Source of the DNA: Polyangia bacterium
GTDB taxonomy: Bacteria > Myxococcota_A > Polyangia > Polyangiales > Sandaracinaceae
NCBI GenBank assembly: GCA_030426845.1
Contig: JAUHXR010000033.1
Location: 1 to 43,266, forward strand
DNA length: 43,266 bases
Reading direction: 5' to 3'
Below the pieces are notes generated by a model, which saw nothing but the letters and a program-made list of their open reading frames with translations, searched no databases and was not told the origin of the DNA. The translations under genes were made by a program, and so were the position numbers. Shown piece after piece: positions 25,326-32,602 of the stretch. Position 1 is the stretch's first letter, and every line of letters begins with the position of its first letter.

Positions 25326-25436
25326 GCGTGCGTTTCCCCCGCGTCGGATCCGGTAAGTCCCCGAAAAGACGGCGCGCCACAAAGTTGACCCGCAACCCCC
25401 CAAGGGCCCACCCTGCGGTGTAGGGAGGTAGTCTAC

Positions 25437-27914
25437 TTGGGCGCACCCCAGAGTACATCTGTCGACGAGATGCCCGCGGTCGGCCGGCGCCACGAGGTGC
25501 TGGGTATCGTCTGCGCGGCCGCCACTGCGCTCGTCGGGCTCTCGCTGTGGTCGTACGACGCGGACGGCGGGAGCAACTGGATCGGGCCGGTGGGGGCCGG
25601 CCTCGCGGGGGTCCTCGCGACCGCGTTCGGCGTGGCCGCGTGGCTCGTCCCCATCGAGCTGGCGCTCGCGACCGGGCGGCTCTTCAGCAAGAGCACGGTC
25701 GCCCTCGGGATCGGTCGCGTCGCGAGCACGGTGGTGATCGTGCTGGTCGGCTGCGCGATGGTGCACCTGCTGCTGACCGGCGAGACGGTCTTCGGCGGTC
25801 ACCTCCCGGGCGGGCTGCTGGGCGAGGTCCTCGGCGAGGTGATGCGCTCGCTGCTCGGCCTGGTCGGCTCGTACCTGGTGGGCAGCGCGGTCATCCTCAT
25901 CACCGTCGTCCTGCGCACGCCGTTCAGCGTGATCCAGAGCGCCCGCAAGGCCTACGTGGGGACCCTCGCGGCCGGCGCGCGGGCCCGCGAGTGGGCGAAC
26001 ACGGGCCTCGAGGCGTGGCGGGAGGCCAAGGAGCTCGAGCGCCTCGAGCGCGAGGAGGCCGAGCGCGCGGCCGCGCCGCGGATCGTCTCGGACGCGACGC
26101 TGGACGGAGACGACGAGCCCGACGCCGACCCGGTCGTCTTCGCGGGCGAGGCGATCGAGGTCGACGACGACGAGCTCGATGAGATCGAGGAGCCCGAGGT
26201 CGCGCGGCCCAAGGCCGCGTCGCCGAAGGTCGCCGCGGAGCCCGAGGTCGAGGAGGCGGAGCCCCCGCCCCTGCCGAAGAAGAAGGCGAAGGCCAAGCGC
26301 GGGCCCGCGGGCCCGACGATCGTGGCCCCGGTCGCGAACGCCGCGCCGAGCGCGGTGCGGATGCCCGAGGTGCACGGCGACTTCGAGCTGCCGCCGCTCG
26401 ACGTCTTCGACGAGCCGCCGGCCCAGGCGATCCGCGTCGACGCCGAGACCCTGCGCGACAACGCGCGCCAGCTCACCGAGAAGCTCGAGGCCTACCGGGT
26501 CAAGGGCCGGGTCGACGAGATCCACCCGGGCCCGGTCGTCACGATGTACGAGTTCGAGCCGGAGAGCGGGACCAAGATCTCCAAGATCGCCGGCCTCAGC
26601 GACGACCTCGCGATGGCCCTCGCGGCCCACAAGGTGCGCATCGTCGCGCCGATCCCCGGCAAGGCCCGCGTCGGCTTCGAGCTGCCCAACGAGGACCGTC
26701 AGACGGTGTTCCTGCGCGAGGTCCTCGAGGACGACCGCTGGCACAAGCTCAAGGCCTCGCTGCCGGTCGCGTTCGGCAAGGACATCGCCGGCCAGCCCGT
26801 CTACGGCGACCTCTCGAAGATGCCTCACCTCCTGGTCGCGGGCGCGACCGGCAGCGGCAAGAGCGTCGGCCTCAACGTGATGCTCTGCTCGCTGCTCTCG
26901 CGCCGCACGCCCGAGGAGGTGCGGATGCTGATGATCGACCCGAAGGTGGTCGAGCTCGCGGTGTTCGACGGCATCCCGCACATGCTCCTGCCGGTCGTGA
27001 CCGACATGAAGAAGGCCGCGCTCGCGCTGCGCTGGGCGGTCGACGAGATGGAGCGGCGCTACCAGCTCTTCGCCGACGCGGGGGCCCGCAACATCACGAC
27101 CTTCAACCAGCGGGTGGACAAGGTCCTCGCGGGCGAGATGCCGGCGGAGAAGCTGTTCAAGAGCCGCAAGGGGAAGGTCCGCGCTCAGGGCGAGGATGGG
27201 CAAGAGGTCTTGCTCGACCCGGCCGACGGCGAGCAGCCCGACGCGGTCGGCACGCCGGAGCGGCTGCCCTACGTCGTGGTGGTCGTCGACGAGTTCGCCG
27301 ACCTGATGATGGTCGCGGCGAAGGACGTCGAGGCGGCCATCGCGCGGCTCGCGCAGAAGGCGCGCGCGGCCGGCATCCACGTGATCCTCGCGACGCAGCG
27401 GCCGAGCGTCGACGTCATCACCGGCATGATCAAGGCGAACTTCCCCGCGCGCATCGCGTTCAAGGTGAGCCAGCGCGAGGACAGCAAGACGATCCTCGGG
27501 CGCAACGGCGCCGAACACCTGCTCGGCATGGGCGACATGCTGATGATCCCGCCGGGCTCGAGCGACCTGCGGCGCGTGCACAGCGCCTACGTGAGCGAGG
27601 ACGAGGTCAAGCGCCTCTGCGACACCCTGCGCGAGCAGGGCAAGCCGGTCTACGACGACAAGATCCTCGAGCCGCGGGACGAGGAGGGCGGCGGCGACGG
27701 CGCGGGCGGCGGGAGCGACGACCCCGTCTACGACCGCGCGGTCGCGTGCGTGGCCCAGGCCGGCTACTGCTCGATCAGCCACATCCAGCGACAGCTCAGC
27801 GTCGGCTACAACAAGGCCGCGAAGCTCGTCGACCGGATGGAGAAGGACGGCGTCGTCGGCCCGGCCAGCTCGAAGGCAGGCGGCCGCCGCGAGGTCCTCA
27901 TCCAGGCGGTGTGA
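25437..27914 (+). CDS. ftsK: DNA translocase FtsK
   Basis: 825 residues. The start is TTG 25437, supported by GGGAGG at 25423-25428, 8 nt upstream; ATG 25470 is the alternative. The N-terminus has about four membrane helices (residues 22-38, 50-75, 88-115, 140-160), anchoring it at the septum. A charged, Glu/Pro/Lys-rich linker (about 175-300) precedes the motor: Walker A GATGSGKS 469-476 and Walker B VVVVDEFADL (Asp618-Glu619), with TQRPSVDVITG and KANFPARIAF further on. The C-terminal winged-helix gamma domain (SISHIQRQLSVGYNKAAKLVDRME) reads KOPS and activates XerCD. The motor carries an extra charged segment near 575-605. Its last 17 bp overlap the convergent thioesterase gene. Confidence 0.95.
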   Translation: MGAPQSTSVDEMPAVGRRHEVLGIVCAAATALVGLSLWSYDADGGSNWIGPVGAGLAGVLATAFGVAAWLVPIELALATGRLFSKSTVALGIGRVASTVVIVLVGCAMVHLLLTGETVFGGHLPGGLLGEVLGEVMRSLLGLVGSYLVGSAVILITVVLRTPFSVIQSARKAYVGTLAAGARAREWANTGLEAWREAKELERLEREEAERAAAPRIVSDATLDGDDEPDADPVVFAGEAIEVDDDELDEIEEPEVARPKAASPKVAAEPEVEEAEPPPLPKKKAKAKRGPAGPTIVAPVANAAPSAVRMPEVHGDFELPPLDVFDEPPAQAIRVDAETLRDNARQLTEKLEAYRVKGRVDEIHPGPVVTMYEFEPESGTKISKIAGLSDDLAMALAAHKVRIVAPIPGKARVGFELPNEDRQTVFLREVLEDDRWHKLKASLPVAFGKDIAGQPVYGDLSKMPHLLVAGATGSGKSVGLNVMLCSLLSRRTPEEVRMLMIDPKVVELAVFDGIPHMLLPVVTDMKKAALALRWAVDEMERRYQLFADAGARNITTFNQRVDKVLAGEMPAEKLFKSRKGKVRAQGEDGQEVLLDPADGEQPDAVGTPERLPYVVVVVDEFADLMMVAAKDVEAAIARLAQKARAAGIHVILATQRPSVDVITGMIKANFPARIAFKVSQREDSKTILGRNGAEHLLGMGDMLMIPPGSSDLRRVHSAYVSEDEVKRLCDTLREQGKPVYDDKILEPRDEEGGGDGAGGGSDDPVYDRAVACVAQAGYCSISHIQRQLSVGYNKAAKLVDRMEKDGVVGPASSKAGGRREVLIQAV

Positions 27915-28305
27915 CGAGCGCGCGCAGCCGCTCCGGCACCGGCGTCGGCGCGCGGGTCTCGACGTCGACGCAGACGCTGACGAGCTCGGCCCGCGCGAGC
28001 TCCTCACCGCCCGGCCCGCGCACCACGTAGGCGCTCGTCACGCTCGTCCGGCCGACCCGGGCGAGGGAGACCTCGATCGCGAGGGCCTCCTCGAAGCGCG
28101 CGCTGCCGGCGTAGTCGCAGCGCGCGCTCACGTAGAACATGTCGACGCCCTCCTCGACGAGCGCCTGCCAGGGGCAGCCACGCGCGCGCATGAACGCGGC
28201 GAGCGCCTCGTCGCAGAACGTGAGGTAGTTGGCGAAGTACATGTGGCCCTGCGCGTCGGTGTCGGCGAAGCGCACGGGCATGCGGTGGACGAAGGGCTCG
28301 CGCAT
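27898..28305 (-). CDS. Acyl-CoA thioesterase, 4-hydroxybenzoyl-CoA thioesterase / YbgC type
   Basis: 135 residues from ATG 28305; ATG 28317 is in frame and would add MVAP. The hot-dog-fold signature VRFADTDAQGHMYFANYLTFCDEA contains the catalytic Asp of the DxDxxGHxxxxxY motif. Strands such as CDYAGSARFEEALAIEVSLARVGRTSVTSAY fit the rest of the domain, and the length is normal for the family. The enzyme hydrolyses acyl-CoA thioesters in the cytoplasm; the YbgC branch works beside Tol-Pal, but no tol gene is present here. The 3' end overlaps ftsK by 17 bp in convergent orientation. Confidence 0.9.
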   Translation of the reverse strand: MREPFVHRMPVRFADTDAQGHMYFANYLTFCDEALAAFMRARGCPWQALVEEGVDMFYVSARCDYAGSARFEEALAIEVSLARVGRTSVTSAYVVRGPGGEELARAELVSVCVDVETRAPTPVPERLRALVTPPG

Positions 28306-28393
28306 CGGCGCGACCATACCCCGATGAACACGAGCGGCCCTCGGGGCGTCAGAGCAGACCATGACGCGACAAACCGATACGCTCGGCTCCGTC

Positions 28394-29152
28394 ATGCGCT
28401 GGATCGCCCCGCTCGCCCTCGCCCTGCTCCTCGTGCCCGGCGGCGCCGACGCGCAGCCGCCGATGAGCGCGTCGGACCGCGCCGAGGCGCTGCGCGGCGT
28501 GCGCGCGATGGCCGACTGCCTCGAGCGCCAGCGCACCGAGCTGTCGCGGGTCCTGCGGTTGATCCGCGAGTCGGAGGAGCAGCGCGACTCCGCCCGCGAC
28601 GCCCGGGTGCGCGGCGACGCCGAGCGCGCGATCGAGGCCCTCATCGCGCGCGCCGGCGACGTCCGGCGGGCCGCCCAGGGCTGCGTGCGCGACGGCTTCC
28701 CCGAGCCGGGCCCGACCTCGGTCGAGGTGCGCGACCCGCCCCCCGATCCGAGCGCCGACGCGGTCGCGGGGACCGGCGGCACGGTCCGCCGGATCGAGGA
28801 CGACGCTGCGCTGACCGAGCAGATCCATGTGGTGCGCGGCGAGCAGGTCGACGGCCAGGGCAGGGTCGACCGGGACGTCATCCGGCGGGGCGTCCGCGCG
28901 ATCGCGGGGCGGCTCGACCGCTGCTACGCGGCCTACCTCGACCGCGGCGCGCTCGAGGCGCGCCAGCTCGACCTGGTGTTCACCCTGCGCGGCTCGGGCA
29001 CGCCGCGCGCGGTCGAGATCGAGCGCTCCGGCTTCGCCGACCCGACCTTCGAGCGCTGCGTCCGCACCGCCGGCCAGGGCCTGCGGTTCTCCCGGCCCCC
29101 GAGCGGCGAGGCGGTCTTCAGCTACACGCTGCGCTTCGGGCGCGGCGCCTGA
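28394..29152 (+). CDS. AgmX/PglI C-terminal-domain protein (exported)
   Basis: 252 residues from ATG 28394, which places the signal peptide at the start (MRWIAPLALALLLVPGGADA, cleavage near AQPP); an upstream ATG at 28361 would add 11 residues. The N-terminal half is a charged helical region. The C-terminal half has the AgmX/PglI pattern: VIRRGVRAIAGRLDRCYAAYL, LDLVFTLRGSGTPRAVEIERSGFADPTFERCV and GLRFSRPPSGEAVFSYTLRF, with two conserved cysteines. In myxobacteria the domain is named from proteins of adventurous gliding and is TonB-like in strand pattern. It is convergent with the Cys-rich lipoprotein, with only 3 bp between the stops. Confidence 0.8.
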   Translation: MRWIAPLALALLLVPGGADAQPPMSASDRAEALRGVRAMADCLERQRTELSRVLRLIRESEEQRDSARDARVRGDAERAIEALIARAGDVRRAAQGCVRDGFPEPGPTSVEVRDPPPDPSADAVAGTGGTVRRIEDDAALTEQIHVVRGEQVDGQGRVDRDVIRRGVRAIAGRLDRCYAAYLDRGALEARQLDLVFTLRGSGTPRAVEIERSGFADPTFERCVRTAGQGLRFSRPPSGEAVFSYTLRFGRGA

Positions 29153-29155
29153 CGC

Positions 29156-30394
29156 TCACGGCGAGCCGGGCACCGACACGGCCATCGAGCGGACCTCGAC
29201 CTCGAGCCGGTACGGCGGGCACTCCGCGAGCGGCGGGCCGGGCGGCCCGGTGACCGCCACGATGGCCCGGGTCATCTGGCAGGCCCGGAGCAGCTCGATC
29301 TCGATCCGCGCCTCGGTGGAGGTCACCGTGCAGCCCGCGGCGGACATGCTCACCCCGTCGCCGCTGCACAGGAACGTGGCCGTGGAGCCGTCCACGCAGG
29401 CCGATGGGTGGATCGTGAGCTGGCGCGTCTGCCCCGAGGGGAGGTCGCTGATGCGTGCGGTCACGCGGGTCCCTCCTTCCTCGACCGCGCCGGTCCACTG
29501 GATGTCGTACAGGTAGCGGTCCGTGTCGGCCCGGCCGCTCGCCTTGTAGATGTTGCTGCTCGCCTCGACCGCGGTGACACCAGGCGCGATCGGGCCGAGC
29601 TCCACGCCGACGTCGTTGGCCGGCTCGTTCGCGTCCTCGCGGCAGCAGCTGCAGACCACCATCGTCCCGCGGCACTCGTCGAAGATGGCGCCGCAGGCGT
29701 CCGCCGAGGCGCATGGATCGGCGCAGCACGCGCCGGCCTCGCACGCCGCGCCGTTCGCGCAGCCGCCGCAGTCGAGCGTCCCCCCGCAGCCGTCGTCGAC
29801 CGGCCCGCACTCCTCCGGCACCTGGTCGCAGGTCGTGAACGGGCGGCAGCCGCAGAGGTTGGCCTCGACCGCCCCGCACTCCGCGGGGGGCGCGCACTCG
29901 CCGCACTCGAGGATGGTGCCGCAGCCGTCGCTCGCCACGCCGCAGTCGAAGCCCTGGGCGGCGCAGCTCGTCGGCGTGCACAGCCCGACCCCGCACACGT
30001 CCGGGACGCCGCCGCCGCCGCAGGTCTCTTCGGGCCCGCAGCCGCCGCAGTCGATCGTCCCGCCGCAGCCGTCGGGCACCCGCCCGCAGCGCCCGTCGCA
30101 GCCCGACGCCGCACACCCGCAACGGTTGGTGTCGCAGCGCTCGCCCGCGCCGCAGCCGCCGCAGTCGATCGTCCCGCCGCAGCCGTCGTCGATCGTCCCG
30201 CACTCCGCGAGCCGGTCCGCGCAGTTGAAGCGGCGGCACGCCCCGGCGAAGCAGAGCCCCGCCTGGCAGGTCATCTCGGGCGGGCAGTCGGCGTCGGCGT
30301 CGCACACGTAGACCCCGCTCGGGATCGACGGAGCGCAGCCGACCGCGACCAGCGCGAGCACGGCCGTGGGCAGAGACGCGAGCCCATGACGCAT
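29156..30394 (-). CDS. Cys-rich lipoprotein with DGCGGT repeats
   Basis: 412 residues from ATG 30394, signal MRHGLASLPTAVLALVAVGC (lipobox-like, Cys20). After a DADCPPEMTCQAGLC segment come about four full repeats built on CG-x3-DGCGGT-x-x-CGGC and one degenerate copy (about residues 65-250). The C-terminal 160 residues form a beta-rich domain (TDRYLYDIQW, GGTRVTARISDLPSG, RLEVEVRSMAVSV). Such Cys/Gly repeats are typical of secreted myxobacterial proteins and are expected to be disulphide-linked. The start overlaps the stop of the TPR gene by one base (TGATG), implying coupled translation. No enzymatic motif is seen. Confidence 0.8.
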   Translation of the reverse strand: MRHGLASLPTAVLALVAVGCAPSIPSGVYVCDADADCPPEMTCQAGLCFAGACRRFNCADRLAECGTIDDGCGGTIDCGGCGAGERCDTNRCGCAASGCDGRCGRVPDGCGGTIDCGGCGPEETCGGGGVPDVCGVGLCTPTSCAAQGFDCGVASDGCGTILECGECAPPAECGAVEANLCGCRPFTTCDQVPEECGPVDDGCGGTLDCGGCANGAACEAGACCADPCASADACGAIFDECRGTMVVCSCCREDANEPANDVGVELGPIAPGVTAVEASSNIYKASGRADTDRYLYDIQWTGAVEEGGTRVTARISDLPSGQTRQLTIHPSACVDGSTATFLCSGDGVSMSAAGCTVTSTEARIEIELLRACQMTRAIVAVTGPPGPPLAECPPYRLEVEVRSMAVSVPGSP

Positions 30395-31203
30395 CAGAAC
30401 ACCCCCGCGTAGGATACGCCGCCCGGCCCGAAGCGCAGCGCGGTGTCCTCGGAGACGCTGACGCTGGCGATCCCCCACGTGAGCCCGGCGACGATCGCGG
30501 CGGCGCCGACCCCGATCGAGACCCAGCCCGCGATGCGCAGCGCCTCGGCGCGCCCGTACGCGTCCGAGACCTCCGCCCAGCGCGGCTGCGACGGGTCGGT
30601 GACGCAGCCGCTCGGCTCGCTCACGCAGGCCGCGTCGAGCTCGCCGATCACCACGAGGACGACCCCGGCCGCCGCGGCGGCCCCACCCGCGCCGAGGACC
30701 ACCCAGGGGGCCGCGCCGGGATCGGCCGGCCGCTCGCGTCGCGCGCGCTCCGCGGCCTCGCGCTCCTGGGCGAGCTGCGCCTCGAGCCGCTCCCGCTCCT
30801 GCCGCCGCCGCTCCCGCTCGGCCACCTCCCGTTCGACGCGGGCCTCCTCCTCGGCCAGGTCGCGCTCGAGCACCGCGATGCGCGCCTCGACCGCCTCGCG
30901 ATCCTCGCTGTCGGGCACGCCCTCGAGGTAACCCCGGTAGGCGGCGAGGGCGATGTCATCGCGCCGCAGCCGGTCCGCGCACTGGGCGACGTTGTAGAGG
31001 ATCTCCGCGTTCCCGGTGAGCTCGTGGGCCTCCTGGAACCCTCGCATCGCGGCCTCGTAGTCGCCGCCCTCGTAGGCGACCAGCGCGCGCTCGAACGCGG
31101 CGCGGGCGCGTGCGAGGTCGACGTCCTGCGCGTATGCCTCCTGCGCGCTCGCCACCGCCGCGAGCGCGAGGAGCACCGCGACCGCTCGCGAGCATCCGTT
31201 CAC
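30394..31203 (-). CDS. Exported TPR / coiled-coil membrane protein
   Basis: 269 residues from GTG 31203, chosen because a signal peptide starts there (VNGCSRAVAVLLALAAVASAQEAYA); ATG 31236 is an in-frame alternative. Residues 26-95 form TPR-like helices (RAAFERALVAYEGGDYEAAMRGFQEAHELTGNAEILYNVAQC). A highly charged coiled coil follows, then two hydrophobic segments (WVVLGAGGAAAAAGVVLVVIG and WVSIGVGAAAIVAGLTWGIA) around a short Cys-containing loop. This layout is frequent among myxobacterial envelope proteins of unknown function. Its stop shares one base with the start of the DGCGGT lipoprotein, and it is divergent from bioA. Confidence 0.75.
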   Translation of the reverse strand: MNGCSRAVAVLLALAAVASAQEAYAQDVDLARARAAFERALVAYEGGDYEAAMRGFQEAHELTGNAEILYNVAQCADRLRRDDIALAAYRGYLEGVPDSEDREAVEARIAVLERDLAEEEARVEREVAERERRRQERERLEAQLAQEREAAERARRERPADPGAAPWVVLGAGGAAAAAGVVLVVIGELDAACVSEPSGCVTDPSQPRWAEVSDAYGRAEALRIAGWVSIGVGAAAIVAGLTWGIASVSVSEDTALRFGPGGVSYAGVF

Positions 31204-31234
31204 CCGCCCACGATACCGCGACCGAAGACCGCAC

Positions 31235-32554
31235 ATGAAGCTCCCCGCGAACCTCACCCGCGCCGACGTCGTCGCCCTCGAGCGCCGCCACGTCTGGCCG
31301 CCCTACACCTCGAGCGAGCGGCACGAGGCGACCGAGCCCCTCGTCGTGGTCGGCGCCGAGGGCCCGTGGCTCGAGGACGCGGACGGCCGTCAGCTCCTCG
31401 ACGCGAACTCCTCCTGGTGGACCTGCACCCTCGGCCACGGGCACCCCCGGCTGCGCGCCGCGCTCACGCGCCAGGCCGAGGCGCTGATGCACGTCGCGGC
31501 GGGGGGAATTACCCACGCGCCGATCGCGCTGCTCGCCCAGGAGCTCGCCGCGGTCGCCCCCGAGGGGCTCGAGCGGGTCCACTTCTCCGACGACGGATCG
31601 ACCGCGGTGGAGGTCGCGATCAAGGTCGCGTTCCAGTACTGGCAGCAGAACGGCCGACCCCGCCGGACCCGCTTCGTGACCCTGAGCGGCGCCTACCACG
31701 GCGACACGATCGGCGCGGCGAGCCTCGCGTCCCTCGACGAGTTCCACCGCGTGTTCCACCCGATCCTCTTCGACGTCGTGCGCCCCCCGCGCCTCGGCGA
31801 GGCGGGCGGCTGGGACCGGGTGTTCGAAGAGGTGATCGCCCAGGTCCGCGCGCGCCCCGACGAGATCGCGGCGGTGGTGGTCGAGCCGCTCGTCCAGGGC
31901 GCGGCCGGCATGCAGGTGTACCGGCCCGAGCTCCTCCGGGCGTTGCGCGAGGCGACGCGGGAGGTCGACACCTTCCTGATCGCCGACGAGGTGTTCAGCG
32001 GCTACGGCCGGACGGGCCACATGTGGGCCTGCGAGGCGGCCGGGGTCTCACCCGATCTCCTGTGCACCGCCAAGGGGTTCACCGCGGGCGTGCTCCCGAT
32101 GGCCGCGACCCTCGCGACCGGGCGCGTCTACGACGGCTTCCGGGGCGGCGCCGGGCGTGCGCTGATGCACGGGCACACCTTCTGCGGCAACCCGTTGGGC
32201 GCGGCGGTCGCGCGAGAGGTGCTCGCGGTCTACCGCGACGAGCGCATCCTCGAGCGGGTGCGCGCGGCCGCCCCGGTGATCCGCGCGGGCTTCGACGAGA
32301 TCGCGAAGCTCGAGGGGGTCCGGCGCGTGCGGACGCTGGGCATGATCGGCGCGGCCGACGTCGGGGACGGCGGCTACGGCGGGAGGATGGGCTGGAGAGT
32401 GTTCGAGGCAGCGCTCGAACGGGGGGCGTTCCTGCGCCCGCTCGGGGACACCGTCTATGTGGTCCCGCCGCTCAACCTGGACCCGGATTTGCTCACGCGG
32501 CTGCTCGACATCCTCCGGGACAGCGTGCGACAAGCCCTGACGAGCCGCGACTAG
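31235..32554 (+). CDS. bioA: Adenosylmethionine-8-amino-7-oxononanoate aminotransferase
   Basis: 439 residues, the normal length for BioA. It transfers an amino group from S-adenosylmethionine to KAPA, giving DAPA, the penultimate-but-one step of biotin synthesis. Visible hallmarks: RRHVWPPYTS near the N-terminus, NSSWWTCTLGHGHPRL, SGAYHGDT, a conserved Asp in FLIADEVFSGYGRTG, PLP lysine Lys280 in LLCTAKGFTAG, and HGHTFCGNPLGAAVA. The motifs separate it from ornithine- and GABA-type class III aminotransferases. No other bio gene is nearby, so the pathway must be scattered. The start ATG lies in a CATG that also gives an ATG on the opposite strand. Confidence 0.92.
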   Translation: MKLPANLTRADVVALERRHVWPPYTSSERHEATEPLVVVGAEGPWLEDADGRQLLDANSSWWTCTLGHGHPRLRAALTRQAEALMHVAAGGITHAPIALLAQELAAVAPEGLERVHFSDDGSTAVEVAIKVAFQYWQQNGRPRRTRFVTLSGAYHGDTIGAASLASLDEFHRVFHPILFDVVRPPRLGEAGGWDRVFEEVIAQVRARPDEIAAVVVEPLVQGAAGMQVYRPELLRALREATREVDTFLIADEVFSGYGRTGHMWACEAAGVSPDLLCTAKGFTAGVLPMAATLATGRVYDGFRGGAGRALMHGHTFCGNPLGAAVAREVLAVYRDERILERVRAAAPVIRAGFDEIAKLEGVRRVRTLGMIGAADVGDGGYGGRMGWRVFEAALERGAFLRPLGDTVYVVPPLNLDPDLLTRLLDILRDSVRQALTSRD

Positions 32555-32602
32555 CCGCCGCAAGGGCCAGTCGCTCCCATTCGTCGGCCCTCCTCCGTAG
32601 AC

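Noticed and set aside
25143-28007. A 954-residue open frame on the minus strand opposite ftsK
   Set aside because: Antisense of ftsK; no recognisable domain, whereas ftsK has Walker motifs and a gamma domain.
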